Assembly: GCA_023437285.1 (NCBI GenBank)
Contig: JAEZGP010000715.1
Coordinates: 1-7,341 of the forward strand
DNA: 7,341 bases
DNA from: Actinomycetes bacterium
GTDB taxonomy: Bacteria; Actinomycetota; Actinomycetes; Mycobacteriales; Micromonosporaceae
Reading direction: 5' to 3'
A program made the translations under genes and the position numbers. The notes below the pieces were generated by a model. The model was not told the origin of the DNA. It worked only from the letters and a program-made list of their open reading frames with translations, and searched no databases. This document shows, in pieces, positions 1-4,709 of the stretch (position 1 is its first letter; each line of letters begins with the position of its first letter).

Positions 1-840
1 GTGCCGCCCGCGGCCGGGCGTCGCCGCGCGGGCAGCGCGACGACCGAGGTCGCGCCGCCCCGGGGCAAGGTGGCGCTGCTGACCGGCTGCGTCCAGGACG
101 CGTTCTTCACCAGCGTCAACCGCGACACGGTGACGCTGCTGGCCGCCAACGGCATCGAGGTGATTGTCGCGAAGGGGCAGGGCTGCTGCGGCTCGCTGAG
201 CCTGCATAACGGCCGCGACCGGGAGGCGGCCGGCATGGCCCGGCGGCTCGTCGACCAGATCCCCGACGACGTCGACGCCATCATCACCAACGCGGCGGGC
301 TGCGGCTCGACGCTGAAGTCGTACGGCGAACTGCTCGCCGACGACCCGCGCCGCGCCGAGCGGGCCCGCGGCTTCGCCGCGAAGGTCCAGGACATCACCG
401 AGTACCTGGGGCAGCGTGACACGGTGGCGCCGAGCCATCCGATCGCGTTGCGCGTCGCCTACCACGACGCCTGCCACCTCGCCCACGCCCAGGGCGTACG
501 CCGCCAGCCGCGCGAGCTGATCGGCGCGATCCCCGGCGTGGAGCTGGTCGAGCTCGCCGAGCCGGATCTGTGCTGCGGTTCCGCTGGGGTGTACAACATC
601 CTGCAGCCCGAGGCCTCGGCCGAACTGGGGGACCGCAAGGCGCGGCACGTCAGCGCCGCCCGTCCGGACCTGCTGGTCGCGGGCAATCCCGGCTGTCTCA
701 TGCAACTGGCCGGCGCCGCCGTGGCGGCCGGGACGCCGGTGGCTACGGCGCACACCGTGGAACTGCTGGCCGCGGCGACGGACGCCGAGCGCGCCGCCGC
801 GCTCACGGCGCGGTGCGCGCCGGCCGACGCACCTCGGTAG
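1..840 (+). CDS. glcF: Glycolate oxidase iron-sulfur subunit (GlcF-like), 5'-truncated by the window edge
   Basis: This is the C-terminal half or more of a (Fe-S)-binding protein of the GlcF/CCG family, which passes electrons from the FAD subunits of glycolate (2-hydroxyacid) oxidase. Two CCG-type cysteine modules are visible. The first has Cys30 in LLTGCVQ, Cys62-Cys63-Gly and Cys101 in AAGCGS. The second has Cys158 in the motif DACH, Cys191-Cys192-Gly and Cys232 in GNPGCLMQ. The N-terminal double 4Fe-4S ferredoxin domain usual in GlcF is absent because the window starts inside the gene. The GTG at position 1 reads as an internal valine just before the first CCG module, not as the true start. 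In this family the gene usually follows glcD/glcE, so partners are expected to the left (inference). The stop codon is TAG at 838-840, inside a tandem repeat. The family call is firm. The exact substrate (glycolate, lactate or another hydroxyacid) cannot be told from this part. Confidence 0.88.
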   Translation: MPPAAGRRRAGSATTEVAPPRGKVALLTGCVQDAFFTSVNRDTVTLLAANGIEVIVAKGQGCCGSLSLHNGRDREAAGMARRLVDQIPDDVDAIITNAAGCGSTLKSYGELLADDPRRAERARGFAAKVQDITEYLGQRDTVAPSHPIALRVAYHDACHLAHAQGVRRQPRELIGAIPGVELVELAEPDLCCGSAGVYNILQPEASAELGDRKARHVSAARPDLLVAGNPGCLMQLAGAAVAAGTPVATAHTVELLAAATDAERAAALTARCAPADAPR

Positions 841-873
841 CCGCGCCTCGGTAGCGGCACCTCGGTAGCGGCC
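832..873. repeat. Three 14-bp tandem repeats spanning the glcF stop codon
   Basis: Three consecutive copies of a 14-bp unit beginning CCTCGGTAGC lie at 832-845, 846-859 and 860-873. They differ only in the last few bases. The first copy contains the TAG stop of the iron-sulfur gene. Because 14 is not a multiple of three, the TAGs at 838, 852 and 866 fall in three different reading frames. Confidence 0.85.
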
Positions 874-887
874 GCCGACCGGGCGGC
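871..887 (+). terminator. Possible hairpin terminator after glcF
   Basis: GCCGCC (871-876) pairs with GGCGGC (882-887) around a 5-nt loop, 31 bases after the stop codon. There is no T-run, which is common for terminators in high-GC actinobacteria. The stem is short, so this is a weak call. Confidence 0.35.
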
Positions 888-915
888 AGGCGTCCTGAAC
901 CACCGGCGAGACGCA

Positions 916-944
916 TTCACATTTATCTTTGGAATGGTTACAAT
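916..944 (+). promoter_or_regulatory. Sigma70-like promoter for the LPMO gene
   Basis: TTCACA (916-921) and TACAAT (939-944) each match the housekeeping -35 and -10 consensus at five of six positions, with an ideal 17-bp spacer. They lie in the most AT-rich patch of this intergenic region. The predicted transcription start is near 951, giving a leader of about 170 nt before the ATG at 1120. This is a prediction from sequence only. Confidence 0.6.
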
Positions 945-956
945 CTCCGTGGGAGC
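945..956. promoter_or_regulatory. Operator-like palindrome at the predicted LPMO transcription start
   Basis: CTCC (945-948), GTG (949-951) and GGAG (952-955) form a short inverted repeat directly after the -10 box, over the predicted +1. The sequence TGGGAGC (950-956) equals one half of the TGGGAGCGCTCCCA operator bound by the LacI-family cellulose-utilisation repressors CebR and CelR in Streptomyces and Thermobifida. The second half-site is not present in the canonical arrangement. The position suits repression, but the identity of a binding protein is inference. Confidence 0.35.
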
Positions 957-1019
957 CTGAGGGCTGGCGCGACCGCGAACAGCGTCGTCGCGCCGTTGTC
1001 GTTGTCGATGTTGCGTGGT

Positions 1020-1043
1020 CTCGACGTGCCGTAACTGGTCGAG
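1020..1043 (+). other. Hairpin in the LPMO mRNA leader
   Basis: CTCGAC (1020-1025) and GTCGAG (1038-1043) form a 6-bp stem with a 12-nt loop inside the predicted 170-nt leader. I recognise no riboswitch class in this leader. The hairpin may matter for transcript stability or may be incidental. Confidence 0.25.
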
Positions 1044-1108
1044 GGCCCCGGCGATGTCGCGTGTCACCACTCTGTTCGAGCAATCCAGAGCCTGTCACGA
1101 CGCGAAAT

Positions 1109-1112
1109 GGAG
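1109..1112 (+). promoter_or_regulatory. Ribosome binding site fixing the LPMO start
   Basis: GGAG ends 7 nt before the ATG at 1120. The in-frame upstream start at 1015 would add 35 residues in front of the signal peptide and has no comparable site, so 1120 is preferred. Confidence 0.7.
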
Positions 1113-1119
1113 ATTCCCT

Positions 1120-2220
1120 ATGCCCTCACACCTGCCCAGCCGATCCGGTGGACGACACCGGTCGGCCATGCGGGCGGTCCTCATCGCCCTCGCCGCGCTG
1201 CTCCTCGGGCTGGCCGGCACCCTGACCATCGGCAACCCCGCCCAGGCCCACGGCACGATCGTCGACCCGCCGACCCGCGCCTACCAATGCTGGTCGACCT
1301 GGGGCGGCAACCACATGGACCCGGCCATGCAGCAGCAAGACCCCATGTGTTGGCAGGCCTTCCAGGCCAACAACGACACCATGTGGAACTGGATGAGCGC
1401 GCTGCGCGACGGCCTCGGCGGCAACTTCCAGGGCTCGACCCCGGACGGGAAGCTATGCAGCAACAACATCGCCCGCAACGACAGCCTGAACAAGCCCGGC
1501 GCATGGAAGACCACCAACGTCGGCAACAACTTCACCATGCACCTGTACGACCAGGCCAGCCACGGTGCTGACTACTTCCGGGTGTACGTCAGCAAGAACG
1601 GGTACGACCCGACGACCAAGGCCCTCGGCTGGGGGGACCTCGACTTCATCACCCAGACCGGCAGGTTCGCGCCGGCGAACGACATCACGTTCAACGTCTC
1701 GACCTCCGGCTACACCGGGCGGCACGTCGTGTTCACCATCTGGCAGGCCTCCCACCAGGACCAGACCTACATGTGGTGCAGCGACGTGAACTTCGGCGGC
1801 GGCAACACCCCGATCACGTCGGCGCCGGTGACCACGCGGGCGCCGGTCACGTCCGCGCCGGTGACCACGCGGGCGCCGATCACGACCCGGGCGCCGGTCA
1901 CCTCGGGCGGCCCCGTCACGGGTGGCTGCTCGGCCACGTACGCGAAGGGCTCGGAGTGGAACGCGGGCTTCTCCGCGACCGTGACCGTCACCGCCGGCAG
2001 CGCGGCCATCAACGGGTGGACCGTACGGTGGACCTGGCCGAACGGCCAGACGATCACACAGGCGTGGAGCGCGACCGTGAGCTCGAGCGGCTCGGCGGTC
2101 ACCGCGACCAACGCCAGCTACAACGGACGGCTCGGCGCTGGCCAGAGCACCAGCTTCGGGTTCAACGGAACGTGGAGCGGCACCAACACCGCACCGACGC
2201 TCACCTGCACCGCCAGCTGA
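1120..2220 (+). CDS. Secreted AA10 lytic polysaccharide monooxygenase with C-terminal CBM2
   Basis: This 366-aa secreted copper enzyme should oxidatively cleave crystalline cellulose and/or chitin outside the cell. A Tat/Sec-like leader (basic residues 8-18, hydrophobic core about 19-37) ends at AQA, so cleavage exposes His44, the N-terminal copper ligand. The second histidine-brace residue is His148 in the motif DQASHGADYF. Phe225 in CSDVNF is the likely axial residue. Cysteines 57, 77, 113 and 220 fit the family disulfides. The core resembles Thermobifida fusca E7 and Streptomyces coelicolor LPMO10B, a group known to act on both cellulose and chitin. A Thr/Pro/Arg repeat linker (about 229-268) leads to a CBM2 (270-366) bounded by Cys270 and Cys363. 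It has surface aromatics Trp280 and Trp316, and Tyr334 where the Cex-type CBM2a has a third Trp. The gene has its own promoter and terminator, and no glycoside hydrolase is adjacent. The family call is firm; substrate range is inferred. Confidence 0.95.
   Translation: MPSHLPSRSGGRHRSAMRAVLIALAALLLGLAGTLTIGNPAQAHGTIVDPPTRAYQCWSTWGGNHMDPAMQQQDPMCWQAFQANNDTMWNWMSALRDGLGGNFQGSTPDGKLCSNNIARNDSLNKPGAWKTTNVGNNFTMHLYDQASHGADYFRVYVSKNGYDPTTKALGWGDLDFITQTGRFAPANDITFNVSTSGYTGRHVVFTIWQASHQDQTYMWCSDVNFGGGNTPITSAPVTTRAPVTSAPVTTRAPITTRAPVTSGGPVTGGCSATYAKGSEWNAGFSATVTVTAGSAAINGWTVRWTWPNGQTITQAWSATVSSSGSAVTATNASYNGRLGAGQSTSFGFNGTWSGTNTAPTLTCTAS
1819..1902 (+). repeat. 33-bp tandem repeat encoding the LPMO linker
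   Basis: Two near-identical 33-bp units (1819-1851, 1852-1884) encode SAPVTTRAPVT and SAPVTTRAPIT. A partial third unit (TRAPVT) runs to 1902. This is the flexible linker between the catalytic and carbohydrate-binding domains. Copy number probably varies between strains (inference). Confidence 0.85.
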
Positions 2221-2234
2221 CAATCCAGTGGTAC

Positions 2235-2268
2235 CCGTGGGGGTCCGGCGAAGGCCGGGCCCCCACGG
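2235..2268 (+). terminator. Strong hairpin terminator after the LPMO gene
   Basis: A 15-bp stem (2235-2249 with 2254-2268, one G-U wobble) closes on a GAAG tetraloop, starting 14 bases after the LPMO stop codon. No U-tract follows. Stability and position make it the clearest terminator in the window. Confidence 0.85.
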
Positions 2269-2292
2269 CCGTCCCCGCACGGGCCAGCGTCG

Positions 2293-2328
2293 CCGCGCGA
2301 TCGCCCACAGCAGGCCCGCGCGATCGCC
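2293..2328. repeat. Two direct copies of a 13-bp motif containing the palindrome GCGATCGC
   Basis: CCGCGCGATCGCC occurs at 2293-2305 and 2316-2328, 23 bp apart (about two helical turns). Each copy contains the perfect palindrome GCGATCGC. They lie just upstream of the predicted promoter of the PPOX gene, centred near -72 and -49, a typical place for regulator binding. The binding factor is unknown. Confidence 0.55.
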
Positions 2329-2338
2329 TGAAGCAGAC

Positions 2339-2366
2339 TTGGGGACGGCGGCGGCGCGCCTATAGT
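2339..2366 (+). promoter_or_regulatory. Promoter of a probably leaderless PPOX transcript
   Basis: TATAGT (2361-2366) ends 6 bases before the ATG at 2373, which puts the +1 at or next to the start codon. There is no Shine-Dalgarno in front of the ATG. A weak -35 (TTGGGG, 2339-2344) sits 16 bp upstream. This is the known layout of leaderless actinobacterial genes. Confidence 0.6.
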
Positions 2367-2372
2367 CGGGCC

Positions 2373-2843
2373 ATGCCGAGGATCGCTACCGCGGAGCGGG
2401 TCGACCGCGACCAACTGATCGACTTCATCCGGCCACGCCACCACCTCGTCCTCATGACGGTCCGGCGCGACGGCAGGCCGCAGGCCTCACCGGTGACCGG
2501 CGGCGTGGACGCGCAGGGCCGCATCGTCATCTCGACGTACCCCGACCGGGCCAAGGCGCGCAACCTGCGGCGCGACCCGGCCGCGACCGTACTGGTCCAG
2601 TCCGACGACTGGGACGGGCCGTACGTGCAGGTCGACGGTACCGCCGAGGTGCTGGACATGCCCGCCCGGGAAACCGAGGACGCGCTGGTCGAGTACTTCC
2701 GGTGCATCTCGGGGGAGCACCCCGATTGGGACGAGTACCGCGAGGCCATGCGCCGGCAGCGCAAGTCGTTGATCCGCGTCACGATCGACGCGTGGGGTCC
2801 GATCGCGACGGGCGGCTTCCCGGCCGACCGCGCCCCGTCGTAG
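2373..2843 (+). CDS. PPOX-class F420-dependent oxidoreductase (split beta-barrel family)
   Basis: This 156-aa cytoplasmic protein belongs to the flavin/deazaflavin split-barrel superfamily (FDOR-B, Rv1155-like). It probably uses F420H2, or alternatively FMN or another tetrapyrrole-type cofactor, to reduce an unknown small molecule. Family features are the opening strand LVLMTVRRDGRPQASPV (25-41), VDAQGRIVIST (45-55), the cofactor-phosphate-binding stretch K61-A-R-N-L with following R-D-P (67-69), and YVQVDGTAEV (84-93). The length is normal for the family. The ATG at 2373 is chosen because it starts the conserved domain and sits 6 bases after a TATAGT box with no ribosome binding site. A longer in-frame reading extends back into the LPMO gene and is not coding. 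It is not co-transcribed with the LPMO, because a strong terminator lies between them. The paaX-like gene follows after 131 bp. The family call is good; cofactor and substrate are inferred. Confidence 0.87.
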   Translation: MPRIATAERVDRDQLIDFIRPRHHLVLMTVRRDGRPQASPVTGGVDAQGRIVISTYPDRAKARNLRRDPAATVLVQSDDWDGPYVQVDGTAEVLDMPARETEDALVEYFRCISGEHPDWDEYREAMRRQRKSLIRVTIDAWGPIATGGFPADRAPS

Positions 2844-2924
2844 GCACCTGGTCGGCCCACCTCGGTGAGCTTGACGGTCATCGGTCCGGCTTGATGTTTG
2901 TGGGTCGGCCGGCGGGACGGCGCG

Positions 2925-2930
2925 CATAAT
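2925..2930 (+). promoter_or_regulatory. Candidate -10 box for the PaaX-family gene
   Basis: CATAAT (2925-2930) matches the -10 consensus at five of six positions and would start transcription near 2937, about 38 nt before the GTG. No convincing -35 is visible at 16-18 bp, so it may need an activator or another sigma factor. Confidence 0.4.
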
Positions 2931-2932
2931 CT

Positions 2933-2945
2933 TGGGCAACGCCCA
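2933..2945. promoter_or_regulatory. Inverted repeat at the predicted start of the PaaX-family transcript
   Basis: TGGGC (2933-2937) and GCCCA (2941-2945) flank AAC, directly after the candidate -10 box. Its place over the predicted +1 fits an autoregulatory operator, but no binding protein is known. Confidence 0.3.
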
Positions 2946-2964
2946 GTGGAGCCGCAACAGCGTC

Positions 2965-2968
2965 GGAG
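2965..2968 (+). promoter_or_regulatory. Ribosome binding site fixing the PaaX-family GTG start
   Basis: GGAG (2965-2968) is 6 nt from the GTG at 2975 and supports this start over any internal one. Confidence 0.65.
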
Positions 2969-2974
2969 AGTGCC

Positions 2975-3955
2975 GTGGTAAGCCCGTACGAGATCGAGGA
3001 AATCTTCCCCGACACCACCGCCGGACCGGTGCGGCTGCCACGCCAGCAGGCCGGCCGCTCCCCGCAGGGCGTGGCGATGACCCTGGTGGCCGACTACACC
3101 GTGGGCACGCGGGCCTGGCTGCCGTCGGCGGCGATCGTGGCGCTGCTGGGGGAGTCCGGGGTCACCATCGCGGGAGCCCGCACGGCGATCAGCCGCCTGG
3201 CCCGCCGGGGCGTCCTGGAGAGCCGTCGGGAGGGCCGGCACAGCTCCTACCGCCTGACGGTGGCGGCCGCGAGCGACCTCGCCTCCGGCGGCGCGTGGAT
3301 CGCCAACTTCGCCACCCGCGCCGACGCCTGGGACGAATGGTGGACCCTCGTCGCCTTCTCCCTGCCCCAGGAGGAAAGTACGCAGCGGCGCCTGCTGCGC
3401 GGGCAGCTGCGCTGGCTGGGCTTCGCCCCCCTCTACGACGGGCTGTGGGTCTCACCCGACGCGTTGAACCCCACGGTCAAAGACCGGCTCCTGTCCGTCA
3501 GCGGCGGTGCCATCAGCGTCTTCCGGGCCCGGCACGTCGAGCTGCCCATCGCCACCAACCGCGACCCCATCGAGGCGTGGGACGTGGCCGCCGTCGCCCG
3601 CCAGTACGAGGCCTTCGTCGGGTACTGGGAGCCGCTGCTGCCCAGCGTGCGCAACCGTACGATCACCGGCGCCGCCGCGGTACGGGCCCGTACCGAGATC
3701 ATGGACACGTACCGGCGCTTCCCGGTCCTCGACCCGCAGCTTCCGATCCAGTTGATGCCGGGCAACTGGCCACGGGCGCGGGCCCGCCAGGCCTTCGCCG
3801 CCATCTACGACGGGCTCGCCGAACCGGCGCAGGAACACGTGCGCGCCGTCGTGGCGAGGTTCGGCGATCCGCACCCCGGCATCCGGGCCCACACCACGCA
3901 GGAGCTGGGGGCCGGCGCCTGGGACACCTCCGCCGCCCCGACCGAACCGGCCTAG
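2975..3955 (+). CDS. PaaX-family transcriptional regulator
   Basis: This 326-aa cytoplasmic DNA-binding protein has the PaaX three-part layout. An N-terminal winged helix-turn-helix spans about 33-98, with likely recognition helix AGARTAISRLARRG (66-79) and wing residues about 82-94. A central Cas2-like PaaX domain (about 118-190) includes WWTLVAFSLP and LRWLGFAPLYDGLWVSP. The C-terminal PaaX_C region (about 205-292) includes QLPIQLMPGNWPRARARQAF. The length is close to family norms (about 290-320), with a slightly long N-terminus. The founding member, E. coli PaaX, represses phenylacetate catabolism and responds to phenylacetyl-CoA. No paa genes are visible here, so the regulon is unknown. 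Possible targets are itself or the neighbouring PPOX gene (inference). The GTG start is supported by GGAG 6 nt upstream. The family is firm; ligand and targets are not known. Confidence 0.9.
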   Translation: MVSPYEIEEIFPDTTAGPVRLPRQQAGRSPQGVAMTLVADYTVGTRAWLPSAAIVALLGESGVTIAGARTAISRLARRGVLESRREGRHSSYRLTVAAASDLASGGAWIANFATRADAWDEWWTLVAFSLPQEESTQRRLLRGQLRWLGFAPLYDGLWVSPDALNPTVKDRLLSVSGGAISVFRARHVELPIATNRDPIEAWDVAAVARQYEAFVGYWEPLLPSVRNRTITGAAAVRARTEIMDTYRRFPVLDPQLPIQLMPGNWPRARARQAFAAIYDGLAEPAQEHVRAVVARFGDPHPGIRAHTTQELGAGAWDTSAAPTEPA

Positions 3956-4256
3956 CACTCCAGCCGCATGTGGTTGAGGTGGCGTCTTCGCTGGTAGTGG
4001 CTGATCTGTGCGCGGTGTTGATGTCGGCGCTGAGGGTGAGAAGGCCTGCAGGGCTAGATGATCTTTTCCCGCGAGGCTCGCCATGTTCGCAGAGGAACGT
4101 CTTGATCGTCGATCAATGCCGTCGACTGATGCTGATGTTGTGCCGGGGCCGCGACAGCAGGCTCAGCGCCGCCAGCCAGGTCGCCGCAGTGATCGCGGTT
4201 CCTCAGATCGTTGTGAAGGAAACCGCAGCGACAAGAAGGGCCTCTGCCATCTCAAG
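3956..4256. other. Intergenic stretch of atypical composition
   Basis: Between the PaaX-family stop and the likely start of the next CDS, GC content is visibly lower than in neighbouring genes, and no frame shows G/C third-position bias. The + frame open from ATG 4083, which has GAGG 6 nt upstream, joins the downstream gene in frame. However, its codons up to about 4220 (GAT, CGT, GCT, GTT, TCA) are unlike the genes around it. The stretch contains the palindrome at 4102-4116. It could be a regulatory leader, a decayed gene or mobile-element fragment, or a real N-terminal extension. I find no matching terminal inverted repeats or target duplication. Confidence 0.5.
4102..4116. promoter_or_regulatory. 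15-bp perfect palindrome, operator-like
   Basis: TTGATCGTCGATCAA is two perfect 7-bp arms around a single central base. The form is typical of a dimeric regulator site. It lies 140 bp upstream of the GTG at 4257 within the atypical stretch. Confidence 0.4.
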
Positions 4257-4601
4257 GTGGACTACCTCGACGACGACACCGTGTTCGAGCTGGCCGACGA
4301 CACCCCGGTCGTCGTTGAAACGGCCGGAAAGGATCCGGCCCCGGTCCGCCGCTTGAAGGCCCAGATGAGGCGTACCGAGAAGTGGATCAGGGGCGCCGGA
4401 GCCCACCACCGCAGCAAATCCGGGCACCACGGTAGCTCGGCCGTAGAGACCCACTCGAGCGCCCATGTGGCGAAGAAGCACGTACGCGAGCACATGGCCG
4501 CCCAGCTCAACGAGATGGCCGAGGAGGTCAGCCAGCTCGGCGACTATGAGACGGTCGCGGCGGAGGCCAAGAAGCTCGCCAAGGCCGTCCTGGCCAAGTG
4601 A
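4257..4601 (+). CDS. Hypothetical His-rich, charged small protein (start uncertain)
   Basis: I do not recognise this protein. From the GTG at 4257 it has 114 aa in three zones. An acidic N-terminus (VDYLDDDTVFELADD, 1-15) is followed by a basic middle (about 31-60, rich in Arg/Lys/His). The C-terminal part (about 70-114) is predicted helical, with many Ala/Glu/Lys, and ends KKLAKAVLAK. Histidines are frequent (50, 51, 57, 58, 66, 70, 75, 79), and there is no Cys, signal peptide or membrane segment. Codon bias typical of the organism begins near 4221, which is why the long form from ATG 4083 (172 aa) is not preferred. However, GTG 4257 has no good ribosome binding site; AGGG lies 16 nt away. 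A frame disturbance near 4210-4250 is possible. The gene is real by codon use and ends at a strong hairpin shared with the convergent gene. Confidence 0.6.
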   Translation: MDYLDDDTVFELADDTPVVVETAGKDPAPVRRLKAQMRRTEKWIRGAGAHHRSKSGHHGSSAVETHSSAHVAKKHVREHMAAQLNEMAEEVSQLGDYETVAAEAKKLAKAVLAK

Positions 4602-4620
4602 ACGGCCTGCCCTGATCAGC

Positions 4621-4661
4621 GGAAAGGCCGGCCCGTCGTTTCGCGAGGGACCGGCCTTTCC
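4621..4661. terminator. Shared (bidirectional) hairpin terminator
   Basis: GGAAAGGCCGG (4621-4631) pairs with CCGGCCTTTCC (4651-4661), extended inside by CCC/GGG with one bulged A. It lies between two convergent genes, 19 bases after the plus-strand stop and 48 bases after the minus-strand stop, and can serve both. Confidence 0.8.
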
Positions 4662-4709
4662 ATGTTCCGGGACAGCGTCAAGCCGCGACGGTGCGGGCTT
4701 CACCATCGC

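Noticed and set aside
1..3. GTG as a true start of the iron-sulfur gene
   Set aside because: The protein lacks the usual N-terminal ferredoxin domain and the GTG falls in the linker before the first CCG module. The window edge cuts the gene.
951..1119. Riboswitch in the LPMO leader
   Set aside because: No conserved core of a class I know is visible; only a short hairpin.
1453..2280. 275-codon minus-strand open frame antisense to the LPMO
   Set aside because: Its product is low-complexity Arg/Gly/Ala typical of shadow frames in high-GC DNA, and the opposite strand is clearly coding.
2850..2910. Direct repeat GGTCGGCC (2850-2857 and 2903-2910)
   Set aside because: Eight G/C-rich bases repeated once is expected by chance in DNA of this composition.
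2360..3241. 293-codon minus-strand open frame across the PPOX and PaaX genes
   Set aside because: It spans two well-supported genes and their intergenic signals and shows no domain.
3956..4256. Insertion-sequence remnant
   Set aside because: The composition is odd and a minus-strand frame ends in an Arg/His-rich tail, but I found no terminal inverted repeats, target duplication or firm transposase motif.
2932..4356. 474-codon plus-strand open frame overlapping the PaaX gene
   Set aside because: It is Pro/Arg/Gly-rich shadow coding over the PaaX gene in another frame.
4257..4601. Host-attachment (HAT / baeRF-like) family membership of the His-rich protein
   Set aside because: A loose likeness (AVE followed by helices and GDYE) is too weak, and the C-terminal family core is absent.
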